Positions 9,284-17,012 of a stretch of DNA of 21,982 nucleotides are shown one piece after another. Position 1 is the stretch's first letter. Every line of letters starts with the position of its first letter. Position numbers and translations under genes: made by a program. The notes under the pieces were generated by a model that did no database searches, was not told the origin of the DNA, and saw only the letters and a program-made list of their open reading frames with translations. Source of the DNA: Candidatus Rifleibacteriota bacterium (GTDB lineage Bacteria; Riflebacteria; Ozemobacteria; Ozemobacterales; Ozemobacteraceae); contig JAKQOH010000069.1 of assembly GCA_029565415.1 (NCBI GenBank), positions 1-21,982 on the forward strand. Direction: 5' to 3'.

Positions 9284-9784
9284 ATGGCTCGGCAGAGGGA
9301 CGGATTCCGGCGTCGGGCGGTCACCCTGCTCGAGGTGCTGATCGCCCTGACGATCCTGTCAACCGTTCTGCTTCCCGTCGGCATGTTCATGGTCGAGTAT
9401 CTGCGCGGCAGCAGCGAACTGGGGGAGTACCACCAGGTCATGAATATCCTCGAGGAAAAAATGGAAACCGCCCTGGCGCTTCCGTTCGACGCCCTTCCGG
9501 TCGGCCGTTCGAAAAACGTCCGCCTCGGCCATGATGCCGATGAAACCGGAAAACGGAGCGTCACACTGGATCTGAGACCTGTCCAGGTCGGTGTCGAGGA
9601 GGTCGGTTTCGAGCTCGAGGTCGAACCCGTTCCGCTCGAGTTTTCGGCTGTCGCCGACCCCGACACGGGGCGCATGGAGCGCACCCGCCTCGAGGCCTCC
9701 TACAAGCGGCTCATCCTGCGTGCCGGCTGGGGAAGCCGCTCCCGGCATAACCTCGATCTCGTCGCGTACAAGGCGGACCTGTGA
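9284..9784 (+). CDS. Type II/IV pseudopilin-like protein (PilV/GspI-like N-terminus)
   Basis: This 166-residue protein opens with a class III prepilin signal: basic leader ARQRDGFRRRA, cut predicted after Ala12, then VTLLEVLIALTILSTVLLP with the conserved glutamate at mature position 5 (Glu17). Ala instead of Gly at -1 is tolerated in the family. The rest is a small beta-rich globular part with no recognised domain. It probably works as a minor pseudopilin of a type IV pilus or type II secretion apparatus, processed by prepilin peptidase. The ATG at 9284 is chosen because it gives a normal-length leader and lies just after a promoter-like box; upstream in-frame sequence is repeat DNA. The next gene overlaps its stop by GTGA. 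Confidence 0.85.
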   Translation: MARQRDGFRRRAVTLLEVLIALTILSTVLLPVGMFMVEYLRGSSELGEYHQVMNILEEKMETALALPFDALPVGRSKNVRLGHDADETGKRSVTLDLRPVQVGVEEVGFELEVEPVPLEFSAVADPDTGRMERTRLEASYKRLILRAGWGSRSRHNLDLVAYKADL

Positions 9785-10239
9785 ACATGTTCGAACGCCG
9801 CGGAATCGCGATTCCCATCGTGCTTGGCATCATCCTGTGCTTCGCCGTCTGGGTCGGCTCGCTGTCCTGGACGATGTCGAACAGCCGGAGCCGCTTCACG
9901 CAGACCTTCAAGCTCCGACGGGCCTACTTCATGGCCCGTTCGGGGTTGCAGCATTTTTTTCTCAAGATGAAAGTCATGCAGCGCCAGCTGCCCGAGACGA
10001 TGGCGGTCCTCGATGGGGCGCCGGCCGCGAACTGGGCCTCGCTCGCAAACTCGTTCGTCGAGGATATCGTCATTCCCCAGGAATCCCCCGCGAGCTATGC
10101 GCTTTCCTACGGCATCGGCAGCTTCACGATCGGCACCCGGGATCTCGACAAGGGCGAGATGACGATCGAGATCGTCGCCGAGGGAAAAGTGGACGGCGTG
10201 GGCGAGAGCATCAGACGTATTTTCCGCGTGACCCGGTAA
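9781..10239 (+). CDS. PilX/GspK-like minor pseudopilin
   Basis: This 152-residue protein has a short basic leader and then FERRGIAIPIVLGIILCFAVW: a likely prepilin cut after Gly8, a hydrophobic helix with no glutamate at mature position 5. Lack of Glu5 is typical of GspK/PilX tip pseudopilins. A short globular part follows with no recognised domain. The GTG at 9781 overlaps the previous stop (GTGA), so translational coupling is likely; an ATG at 9787 is an equally possible start. prfB follows after 28 nt, which suggests co-transcription. Confidence 0.75.
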   Translation: MNMFERRGIAIPIVLGIILCFAVWVGSLSWTMSNSRSRFTQTFKLRRAYFMARSGLQHFFLKMKVMQRQLPETMAVLDGAPAANWASLANSFVEDIVIPQESPASYALSYGIGSFTIGTRDLDKGEMTIEIVAEGKVDGVGESIRRIFRVTR

Positions 10240-10267
10240 TGGGCACGACATCTCAGGAGGTATAACC

Positions 10268-11414
10268 GTGGATTTTGCCATAGCAGAACGCCTTCGCGAA
10301 CTGAAAACACGGCTCTCCGGCATCGGTGAGCATCTTTGACCTGCCCAGACGAAAGAGGCAGATTCAGGAGCTCGAAGAGCTGACCCTGCAACCCAACTTC
10401 TGGACCGACCGGAACCGCGCCCAGAGCACGTCCCAGAAACTCGCCGAGCTGAAGAAGTCGTGCGAGGCATTCGAGACACTCTCGGCCGAGATCCGGGACA
10501 CTGCCGACCTGCTGGAGCTCGCCGACGCCGAGCATGACGTGGCGATGTTCGACCAGCTCGTTGCGCAACTCGATCCGCTGACGAAGCGGCTCGACGGCCT
10601 CGAGCTGACGACCTTCCTCTCGGAGGAATACGACCAGTCCGACTGCTACATCGCCATCAAGCCGGGGGCGGGTGGCACCGAGTCGTGCGACTGGGCCTCG
10701 ATGCTGTACCGCATGTACTGCCGCTGGCTCGACCGGAGCGAGTTCAAGTATGAGGTCATGGATCTCCAGGAAGAAGAGCAGGGCATCAAGTCCGTCACGT
10801 TGCTGGTGAAGGGTATGTATGCCTACGGCTATCTCAAAGGGGAAAAGGGCGTTCACCGGCTCGTGCGCATCTCGCCGTTCGACTCGAACGCACGCCGCCA
10901 CACCAGCTTCACCGCCGTCGACGTGACCCCGGTGCTGCCGGATGACGCCGACATCGAGGTGCGCGACGAGGATCTCAAGCTCGACTTCTTCCGCAGTTCG
11001 GGCGCCGGCGGCCAGCACGTCAACAAGACCAGTTCGGCCGTGCGCATCACCCACCTGCCGACAGGCATCGTCGTTGCCTGCCAGATCGAGCGGAGCCAGC
11101 ACCAGAACCGTGAAGTCGCGCTCAATATGCTCAAGGCCAAGCTGTACAAGCTGCAGCAGGAGAGCCGCGACAAGGAGCTGAAGAGCCTCCAGGGCGACCA
11201 GAAGAACATCTCGTTCGGAAGCCAGATCCGATCGTATGTCTTCTGCCCCTACACGCTGGTGAAGGATCTGCGCACCGCCGAACAGACGAGCGATGTGCAT
11301 GGGGTGATGGACGGGGATCTCGACCGGTTCGTCAACGCCTACCTCAAATGGCACGCGGCCGGGGAAAAGCCCCGCAACGTCGGCGCCGACGGCGAGGAGG
11401 AGCTGGAAGTCTGA
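10268..11414 (+). CDS. prfB: Peptide chain release factor 2, made by programmed +1 frameshift
   Basis: RF2 recognises UGA and UAA and triggers peptide release. The gene starts at GTG 10268 with AGGAGG at 10255-10260, reads 23 codons (MDFAIAERLRELKTRLSGIG, then EHL) to CTT at 10334-10336, and meets an in-frame TGA (10337-10339). Skipping one base puts translation into the frame from GAC 10338 to the stop at 11414, as join(10268..10336, 10338..11414), 381 residues. Downstream are the RF2 codon-recognition tripeptide SPF (about 202-204) and the catalytic GGQ in SSGAGGQHVNKTSSAVR (247-249). Codons across the junction match other RF2 proteins (helix, then DLPRRKRQIQELE). It is sandwiched between pseudopilin-like genes on the same strand. 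Confidence 0.96.
10325..10340 (+). promoter_or_regulatory. prfB autoregulatory +1 frameshift site
   Basis: GGTGAG CAT CTT TGA C. The slippery CTT followed by TGA C is identical to the classical RF2 site, and a Shine-Dalgarno-like GGTGAG stands 3 nt before CTT, the position of AGGGGG in E. coli. Low RF2 slows termination at TGA and favours the +1 slip. The stimulator is weaker than the E. coli one. Confidence 0.93.
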
Positions 11415-11476
11415 ACCCACGCGGCTGCACGACCCCGAGTGCGCCGGATCGCGGATTCCCGCAACCCGGCGCGTTC

Positions 11477-13195
11477 GTGCGTCCGCGCGGAAGCGCGATG
11501 TTCCTGCTCCTGACGGTCGTCGGCCTGTTGTATATCTTCGGCACGATGTTCGTCCGGTATATGACGCAGGAGCGGGCCCAGACGGCAAAACAGGGGGACA
11601 GCATCGTCGCCTACTACCTTGCCGAAGCCGGCATCGAGAAGGCCCAGGTGAAGATGCGCGAACTGTTCACCGAGAAGCTGATCAAGGAAGGCGAGATCAA
11701 CGACCGGCTTCTGGCGCTGCTCGACATCGACCGGGCCGAGAATTTCCAGATGAAGGTCGAGATTCCGGATGGTGACCTGATCAAGAACGGCGCGGCCGAA
11801 GTGATCGTCGAGGTCACCAACCTCAAGCTGACTCCCTTCAAAACGTATATCGACGAGTATGAAGAGGTTCCCTCGCCCCTCAAGATCTACCGGAAGCAGA
11901 ACCGGGACACCTATGCCGACAAGGCTCTCGGCGGCTGGGAGGGCAATCTGCGCTTCGTCTCGACCGGCACCTTCAAGAAAACCGTCCGCAAGGTCGAGAT
12001 GATCCGGGATCTCAAGGTGAGCGATCTGACCCCGCCGGCCGAGAACTACACCCTGTTCGTCGCCGGCAAGAAGGACGAGTACATCAAGGAGGGCGAGTTC
12101 CGGGTGCGGAACTGGAGCGTCGTGCGCTCGCTTAAGGAGATGATCGACGAGATCATCAAACGCACGAACGAGGCCGTCCAGGAGACGCTCGGCAACAGCG
12201 CCGAAGCCCTGTTCTGGGAGCCGAACACCGTCAACATGATCAGCTTCGACGGCGACGTCAAGGTGAAGGTGCTGAAGGTCATCCGCAAACTCGTCATGTC
12301 GGTCACCGACGTGAAGATCAAGGACTACGTCGATACGACGATCCAGAATCTCCATCCCTACCTGTGGGGCAAGATCCGCACCAATGGCCGGCTGCACGTG
12401 TACCTGCCGTTTTTCGCCGCTGACGATATCATCAACTATTTCGAGGACAACTCGATCTTTTCCCATCAGCGGCCCGAAATCGGCTACCTGTTCTGCAACA
12501 ACCAGTTGCATGACCCCTATCTGAGCAAATACACCTACTACGAGGGCGAGATCATCCGGTATTACCAGAAGCTCAAGCCCTACGTGCTCGGTATCACCGA
12601 AACGCCGTATCCCAGCTCGGATCCCTACACCATCAACACGAAGTTCGATTTCACCACCCGCCACCCCGACAAGCTGCAGCCGCTGCAGCTCGACCGCATC
12701 AAGAAGAACGCGAAAGAATACTGCCACGAATTCTACGAGAAGGATCTTGTGGTGAAAGGCACCTACGCGAAGCCCGCTTCGGTCTGGGGCATCATCTACG
12801 TCCAGGGCAACGTGTTCATCGGCGGCCGCATCTCGGGCCAGGCGATGATCGTCACCGAGGGCAACGTCATCCTCACCGACAACGTCATCCACGACAGCGC
12901 CGACAGTTTTCTCTCGGTCGTCGCGCTCAATGGCCTCGTCTCGTTCCGGCCCGGCATGACGAAGGCTAAAATAGAGTCGGCTATTTATGCAAAGAACAGC
13001 ATCAAGGGCGGAGAGCAGGTTTCGATCCTGGGCAACCTCGTGGTCGAGAACCTCAACCGCATGGAAAAAGAGGAAGGGCCGGTGCTGATGCCCAAGCGCA
13101 TCTTCATCAACTACGACTCGAACCTCAAGAGCCAGACCGGCAACAACGTCTGCTTCAACATCTCGGAGCGCGTCACCACCTTCCGCGACCTCTGA
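11477..13195 (+). CDS. Large PilX/GspK-like protein with beta-rich C-terminus
   Basis: I do not recognise a named family. From the GTG at 11477 the protein has 572 residues: short basic leader MRPRG, possible prepilin cut after Gly5, then SAMFLLLTVVGLLYIFGTMF, a single hydrophobic helix without Glu5, like PilX/GspK. YYLAEAGIEKAQVKMRELF follows, the AEAG-type segment common after such helices. A long charged middle has no known motif. Near the end, GIIYVQGNVFIGGRISGQAM and TEGNVILTDNVIHD, then LNGLVSF, are short repeated beta strands resembling right-handed beta-helix or bactofilin-like folds. It starts 62 bp after prfB. The ATG at 11498 is an alternative start but would remove the leader. Probably exported or inner-membrane anchored. 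Confidence 0.75.
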   Translation: MRPRGSAMFLLLTVVGLLYIFGTMFVRYMTQERAQTAKQGDSIVAYYLAEAGIEKAQVKMRELFTEKLIKEGEINDRLLALLDIDRAENFQMKVEIPDGDLIKNGAAEVIVEVTNLKLTPFKTYIDEYEEVPSPLKIYRKQNRDTYADKALGGWEGNLRFVSTGTFKKTVRKVEMIRDLKVSDLTPPAENYTLFVAGKKDEYIKEGEFRVRNWSVVRSLKEMIDEIIKRTNEAVQETLGNSAEALFWEPNTVNMISFDGDVKVKVLKVIRKLVMSVTDVKIKDYVDTTIQNLHPYLWGKIRTNGRLHVYLPFFAADDIINYFEDNSIFSHQRPEIGYLFCNNQLHDPYLSKYTYYEGEIIRYYQKLKPYVLGITETPYPSSDPYTINTKFDFTTRHPDKLQPLQLDRIKKNAKEYCHEFYEKDLVVKGTYAKPASVWGIIYVQGNVFIGGRISGQAMIVTEGNVILTDNVIHDSADSFLSVVALNGLVSFRPGMTKAKIESAIYAKNSIKGGEQVSILGNLVVENLNRMEKEEGPVLMPKRIFINYDSNLKSQTGNNVCFNISERVTTFRDL

Positions 13196-13264
13196 CCCCC
13201 GCGCCGGAATCCGTGGACGAACCGCAGTGATACTCCATTGAAATGCCCCCGGTTTCAGGAACGC

Positions 13265-13355
13265 ATCCGCAGATGGAGGGCAGATGAACGCAGATGAAGA
13301 GTCAGCTGATAAGACGTTCAGAATTTCATCTGCGCCATCTGCGTCATCTGCGGAT
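13265..13355. repeat. Inverted CGCAGATG repeat element between convergent genes
   Basis: The left arm (13265-13298, beginning ATCCGCAGATG) and right arm (13325-13355, ending CATCTGCGGAT) are imperfect reverse complements, each built of about three CGCAGATG-type units, with a centre of about 26 nt. It is the same family as 8958-9022. It lies between two genes that end toward each other, where its hairpin could act as a bidirectional transcription barrier. Confidence 0.78.
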
Positions 13356-13376
13356 CGGGTCTTTCGGGGTGACCCG
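13356..13376 (-). terminator. Possible terminator hairpin of the TPR gene
   Basis: CGGGTC (13356-13361) and GACCCG (13371-13376) form a 6-bp stem beginning 5 nt past the stop of the reverse-strand TPR gene. No T-tract follows on that strand, so support is weak. Confidence 0.3.
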
Positions 13377-13381
13377 GCGGG

Positions 13382-15088
13382 TCAGGGGTGGGCGGCGATA
13401 TACTCGATGGCGGGAAGCTCGACGGACTGGCCCAGATCGTTGATCACCCGGTAGCTTTTCCACTCGGCCCGGCCGGTGACGTTGAGGACGGCGCCCTGCT
13501 TCGCGAAGGGCGGCAGGCCGCCTTTCGGGGCGGCGACCAGGAACACCGGCTGATTGTTGAATCCGGGACTGAGCCGGAAATCGTTCCGGTCGCGGCCCAT
13601 CTGGTCCAGTTCCTCCTGGGAGAGTTCCTTGATCATCAGCAGGAAGTCGAGGCCATACCGGCTCATCGTGCGGGCGACGTAGCCCCGCCATTCGAGGGTG
13701 ACCGAGCCGGTGAACCGTGTCTTGAAGTTGATATCCTGGAGCTGCCGGTAGGTCAGATTCGTACTGGCATAAATCTTCCGCGAGGCGGCGAATCCCTCGC
13801 GGGCCGGCCGGGCGATTTCCTCTGCCTCGGCGGCCCGGACACGGGCGATCTCGATCTTGCGCTGGGCGTCCCTGCGGTAGGTCGAGTCCAGCCCGCCGCC
13901 GGCGAGCGCCTGTTCGAACAGGGTGACCGCTCCGGCGAAGTCCCCGGTCGTGAACGCCTGGCTGGCCCTCAGATACAGATCGTTCGCGACGTCGATCGAG
14001 GCCTGGTCGAGCCGGCTCTGCAGGTTGGGATTGCCCGGATTCATCGAGTTCGCCTTGGCGTAATACTCCTTCGCAAGGTCGGCACGGCCCATGCGTTCGT
14101 AGATGCGGGCGATCTCGACTGCGACGCCGGCCTGGGGCTTCACGGCGAAGTAGGTCTGGTAATTCTTCAGGGCGTCGTCGAGCAGGTTCACCTTCGAGTA
14201 GTTCTGTGCCAGGAGATAGTAGGCGGCATGGAAATGCTCGTCGACCCGGATCGCCTCTTCCAGATGCTTGATCGAGGCGAACAGGTCGCCCTTGAGGCTG
14301 AAGGCTTTGCCGAGCAGGTAGTGCAGCCGGGGATTGTCCTCGTCGTCGGTCGAGAGGGAGTCGAGCAGCTCGATCGCCTGCTGGTACCGGCCCCGTTCGA
14401 TGAAATCCTCGGCGCGCGACTCGGCACTGGTCTTGATGCTGTCTTTCGCTTTCTGGGCCGCCTGGGGGGGAAGCGGCGGCACGCGCAGCGTCTCGGCCGG
14501 CGGGAGCTGGGAGGAGGGGGGCATGGCCGGGAGGGCCGCGACGGACTGAGGGGGCCGGGTCGGCGGAAGGACCGGAAGATCCGGGGTGTTCTGGCGGGTC
14601 ACGACCGGCGCCTGGGTCGTCCGCTGCGGCCGGGCGGGCTGCTGCGACCGCTGCTGACTCCGGGCGGCCCGCTCCCGGGCGGCATCCTCGAGAACCGCGG
14701 CCTGCTCCTCCCCGCGGCTCCGTTTCATTTCGACGGTGCAGCGGGCGATGCCGCGCCGGGCCGCAACCATCGAGGGATCGAGCACGGCGGCGAGCTGGTA
14801 TTCCTTCAACGCCTCCTGGAAGTTCCCCGTCAGTTCGAAGACCCGGGCGAGATTGAAGTGGACGCCGGGGTGGCGGGGCGACCGCTCGTAGGCCCGTTGC
14901 AAAGCCTGATGGGCCTGTTTGTATCGTTGCTGATATATATGGTTGACGGCTTCCTCGACCAGGATGTTCGTGTCATCGAAGGCGGCGAATGCCGGCACGG
15001 CGGCCGCGAACAGAAGCGCGGCGAACCAGGAGTGCCTGGTGCCGGTTCCGCGCCGGAAGGTCGTTTTCAAGGTTGAATCGTGTTGCAT
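13382..15088 (-). CDS. Exported TPR-repeat protein
   Basis: 568 residues from the ATG at 15088. A signal peptide occupies 1-35 (basic TFRRGTGTRHS, core WFAALLFAAAVP, cut near AFA-A). TPR block one spans about 40-115 (AHQALQRAYERSPRHPGVHF, NFQEALKEYQLAAVLDP). A basic, then Pro-rich linker at about 135-212 (PPTRPPQSVAALPAMPPSSQ) separates it from TPR block two (about 222-400; YQQAIELLDSL, FASIKHLEEAIRVDEHFHAA, AKEYYAKANSMNPGNP). The C-terminal 130 residues are a separate beta-rich part with no recognised fold. Likely a periplasmic scaffold; substrate unknown. The ATG has AGGA 10 nt upstream; a TTG at 15121 is in frame but would put 11 charged residues before the signal peptide. Confidence 0.85.
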   Translation of the reverse strand: MQHDSTLKTTFRRGTGTRHSWFAALLFAAAVPAFAAFDDTNILVEEAVNHIYQQRYKQAHQALQRAYERSPRHPGVHFNLARVFELTGNFQEALKEYQLAAVLDPSMVAARRGIARCTVEMKRSRGEEQAAVLEDAARERAARSQQRSQQPARPQRTTQAPVVTRQNTPDLPVLPPTRPPQSVAALPAMPPSSQLPPAETLRVPPLPPQAAQKAKDSIKTSAESRAEDFIERGRYQQAIELLDSLSTDDEDNPRLHYLLGKAFSLKGDLFASIKHLEEAIRVDEHFHAAYYLLAQNYSKVNLLDDALKNYQTYFAVKPQAGVAVEIARIYERMGRADLAKEYYAKANSMNPGNPNLQSRLDQASIDVANDLYLRASQAFTTGDFAGAVTLFEQALAGGGLDSTYRRDAQRKIEIARVRAAEAEEIARPAREGFAASRKIYASTNLTYRQLQDINFKTRFTGSVTLEWRGYVARTMSRYGLDFLLMIKELSQEELDQMGRDRNDFRLSPGFNNQPVFLVAAPKGGLPPFAKQGAVLNVTGRAEWKSYRVINDLGQSVELPAIEYIAAHP

Positions 15089-15148
15089 CTTACGCCATCC
15101 TGTCGTCCGTCTGGCGGGCAACCGCGAGGCCCCGTCAGCGTGGGGTTT

Positions 15149-15177
15149 TTGACGTCACCGGAATCCTATGATACCAT
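15149..15177 (+). promoter_or_regulatory. Promoter of the 28-residue membrane protein
   Basis: TTGACG (15149-15154), 17-bp spacer, TACCAT (15172-15177) with TGA before it. Predicted start near 15184. It overlaps base for base with a reverse-strand extended -10 (15169-15177), so the two divergent promoters share DNA. Confidence 0.5.
15169..15177 (-). promoter_or_regulatory. Extended -10 for the TPR gene
   Basis: On the reverse strand this reads TGGTATCAT, identical to the boxes at 316-324 and 18474-18482. Predicted start near 15162, leader of about 74 nt to the ATG at 15088. Confidence 0.5.
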
Positions 15178-15214
15178 CAGTTTCAACAAAACCAACTTCC
15201 CAATCGGAGGCCGT

Positions 15215-15301
15215 ATGTCGATTTTCCGTTTCATCTGGTGGGCGATGATCATCAGCCTGGCCGCGTTCGCTGGCTACGTCTACGGGTACCTGTCCGAGTA
15301 A
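15215..15301 (+). CDS. 28-residue single-TM microprotein
   Basis: ATG at 15215, 28 codons and TAA. The sequence is MSIFRFIWWAMIISLAAFAG followed by a short Tyr-rich tail and a final acidic residue: a short N-terminus with one Arg, a hydrophobic helix over about residues 6-23. Charge bias suggests N-terminus inside. I know no homologue. Evidence that it is real: GGAGG at 15206-15210 (4-nt spacing), a promoter with start near 15184, and a strong intrinsic terminator at 15320-15358, giving a self-contained monocistronic unit of about 175 nt. It lies between two reverse-strand genes. Small TM proteins of this size often modulate a larger membrane complex, but no partner is indicated here. Alternatively the unit could act as a small RNA with incidental coding. 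Confidence 0.72.
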   Translation: MSIFRFIWWAMIISLAAFAGYVYGYLSE

Positions 15302-15319
15302 GATTCCCGGGTCCGATCG

Positions 15320-15358
15320 ACGCCTCCCGGCCTGTTGCCAGGCTACGGGAGGCGTTTT
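15320..15358 (+). terminator. Rho-independent terminator of the microprotein unit
   Basis: A 10-bp perfect stem (15320-15329 with 15346-15355) continues as a 5-bp inner stem (15330-15334 with 15339-15343), loop TTGC, two unpaired bases (TA), then TTTTGCGTTT. It ends 30 bp before the 3' end of the convergent HEAT gene. Confidence 0.88.
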
Positions 15359-15387
15359 GCGTTTCCGGAAGAAGCGGCTGGAGCGGG

Positions 15388-16857
15388 TCACCGGTCGGCG
15401 GCAGGGCTCTGTTTCTGGGCGAGCCAGGCTGCTTCGCGCAGGGAATAGGCCTTCTGCACCCGCTGCAGCTTGTCGTTGTCGTTGAGCAGCTCGGCCATCA
15501 CTTTCAGAGCCCGGAAATCCCCGTTTTTCAACATCAGCTCGCCGCAGACCGCCCGCACGCCTTCGCTCGGGTCGGCCGTTCCCTTGAACAGCAGATCATT
15601 TGCCTGGCCGCCGTCGATGGCGGCCCGATACCGGTAGGCAGCGGCCCGGATATTGTGGTCGGGATCCTGAAGCAGCGGCGCGGCGTGGGGCTTGAAATCT
15701 GCCGCGCGGAGACGGGCGAGAAGGTCGATGAACTGGGCCCGGAGAACGGGGCTGCGTTCCTTGCTCCACATCAGGGTGATGCGCGAGGCGTCGGCCGGAG
15801 CCATGACCTCGCCCATGGCCCTGATGAAATGCGTCAGAGCCCACTGGGTTGCATGCGTGTAGGCTGCGGTCAGACCGTTGAAGCTGCCCGGTGCGTTGAT
15901 GCGGCCGATCGCCCAGGCGCTCCGGCCCGCGACCACGCCCTCCTCGTCGGAAAGAAGGCGGATCAACGCCTGGACGGCTTCCTTGATCCGGTAGGTTCCG
16001 GCCAGCCAGGCGCCGCTCGAGCGTTCCCACCGGTTCGGCGAGGTCATGAACCGCTGGAGTTCGTTCGTCATGCGGCTGCTGAGCCCGTTTTCGTAAAAGA
16101 TGCCCATGACGTTCGCTTTCACGCGGTTCGAGGGATCCCGCAGGTAGGGGGTCACGACCTGCTCGATCAGCGGAAATGGGAGTTGTCCGAGCGCTTCGAT
16201 CGCGTTGGCGCGGATCCGCGCCTCGGAGTGGAGGAGGCTGTGCTGGAAATAGGCGATCAGGGCGGGGTTGTGATACTTCCCGAGGGACAGCAGGGCCGTC
16301 GCGAACACGTTGTTGTTGTCTTCGGATTCCAGCAGGTTGACGAGGATTTCGGAGGCCGGTCGGAGCGGGGCGAGATGGCCGAGGACCAACGCCGCATCGA
16401 TGCGAACGCCGATATCGGGATCCCGGGCGGTTCGTGCGAGGAAGTCCCAGGGAACGTGCTCGCCGAAGAAGTGCAGGACGCGCACCAGCGTCTGGCGCAC
16501 TTTTGGCGAGGCCTCGTTCTGGACGGTCTGGACGAGGGCCGGGAGAAATGCCGGATCACCGGTCAGGCCCAGCGAATTGACCGCGAACAGCCGGGTGTTG
16601 AGGTCTGCCGAGCCAAGTGCCTTCTGGAGTAGGGGAAGGGCTGTTTTCAGGCCGATGACGCCGCAGACCTGGATTGCCTTCCACTTGACGAACCGGTCGG
16701 TGTCGCTGATGAGCGGCAGGATCTGTTCGCACTCCGGCGCTTCGGGATAGGCCTGGAGTCCCTCGAGCGCGAGAAAGCGGATGTTCGGGTTCGGGTCCTT
16801 CAGGGCAAACCCATACTGCCGGATGATCCGTTTTTGAAGTTCCTCTGCCGACGACAT
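15388..16857 (-). CDS. HEAT-repeat protein
   Basis: A 489-residue, all-helical protein with no signal peptide or TM segment, so probably cytoplasmic. Repeats of about 30-37 residues with the HEAT/PBS-lyase pattern cover nearly all of it: PNPNIRFLALEGLQAYPEAP, DTDRFVKWKAIQVCGVIGLK, SADLNTRLFAVNSLGLTGDP, DPDIGVRIDAALVLGHLAPL, SEARIRANAIEALGQLP, DEEGVVAGRSAWAIGRINAP, DPDHNIRAAAYRYRAAI and DPSEGVRAVCGELMLKNG. Such solenoids bind other proteins; no catalytic motif is seen. The ATG at 16857 is preceded by an AAGGGAAG purine stretch and a TGGTATAAT box with predicted start near 16871, a leader of only about 14 nt. The orphan DUF433-like gene lies 155 bp upstream on the same strand but likely has a separate promoter. 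Confidence 0.85.
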   Translation of the reverse strand: MSSAEELQKRIIRQYGFALKDPNPNIRFLALEGLQAYPEAPECEQILPLISDTDRFVKWKAIQVCGVIGLKTALPLLQKALGSADLNTRLFAVNSLGLTGDPAFLPALVQTVQNEASPKVRQTLVRVLHFFGEHVPWDFLARTARDPDIGVRIDAALVLGHLAPLRPASEILVNLLESEDNNNVFATALLSLGKYHNPALIAYFQHSLLHSEARIRANAIEALGQLPFPLIEQVVTPYLRDPSNRVKANVMGIFYENGLSSRMTNELQRFMTSPNRWERSSGAWLAGTYRIKEAVQALIRLLSDEEGVVAGRSAWAIGRINAPGSFNGLTAAYTHATQWALTHFIRAMGEVMAPADASRITLMWSKERSPVLRAQFIDLLARLRAADFKPHAAPLLQDPDHNIRAAAYRYRAAIDGGQANDLLFKGTADPSEGVRAVCGELMLKNGDFRALKVMAELLNDNDKLQRVQKAYSLREAAWLAQKQSPAADR

Positions 16858-16877
16858 CTTCTCTTCCCTTCCCCTGC

Positions 16878-16886
16878 ATTATACCA
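16878..16886 (-). promoter_or_regulatory. Extended -10 for the HEAT-repeat gene
   Basis: On the reverse strand TGGTATAAT: a perfect TATAAT with the extended TG. No -35 match lies 17 bp upstream. Predicted start near 16871. Confidence 0.6.
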
Positions 16887-16902
16887 TCTGCTATCTCGTC
16901 CT

Positions 16903-16956
16903 GCCTGCGGTGGAATGCCCGGCCAGGCAAGGCTGGCAGGCCTCCGCAGAGGGCAT
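16903..16956. repeat. Nested GC-rich inverted repeat
   Basis: Between the HEAT gene and the DUF433-like gene. Outer arms CTGCGGTGG (16905-16913) and CCTCCGCAG (16941-16949) match at 8 of 9 positions; the inner stem is GCCAG (16922-16926) with CTGGC (16933-16937); ATGCCC/GGGCAT (16915-16920, 16951-16956) offers an alternative pairing. Too structured to be random; could be a REP-like element or a terminator for the upstream small gene. Confidence 0.45.
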
Positions 16957-17012
16957 GGCGCTTTCCGGACCGGCAACATCACCGCCCGTCAGGGCAAGGA
17001 CGCCTTCCGGTG

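Noticed and set aside
10326..11414. prfB as a simple gene starting at GTG 10326
   Set aside because: This would lose the conserved N-terminal helix; the upstream GTG with AGGAGG and the CTT TGA C site show the frameshift form.
13388..15076. 562-codon forward frame opposite the TPR gene
   Set aside because: Low-complexity Gly/Arg/Leu shadow; the reverse strand has a signal peptide, TPRs and an RBS.
15238..16632. 464-codon forward frame opposite the HEAT gene
   Set aside because: It would overlap the microprotein and its terminator; the reverse frame has clear HEAT repeats.
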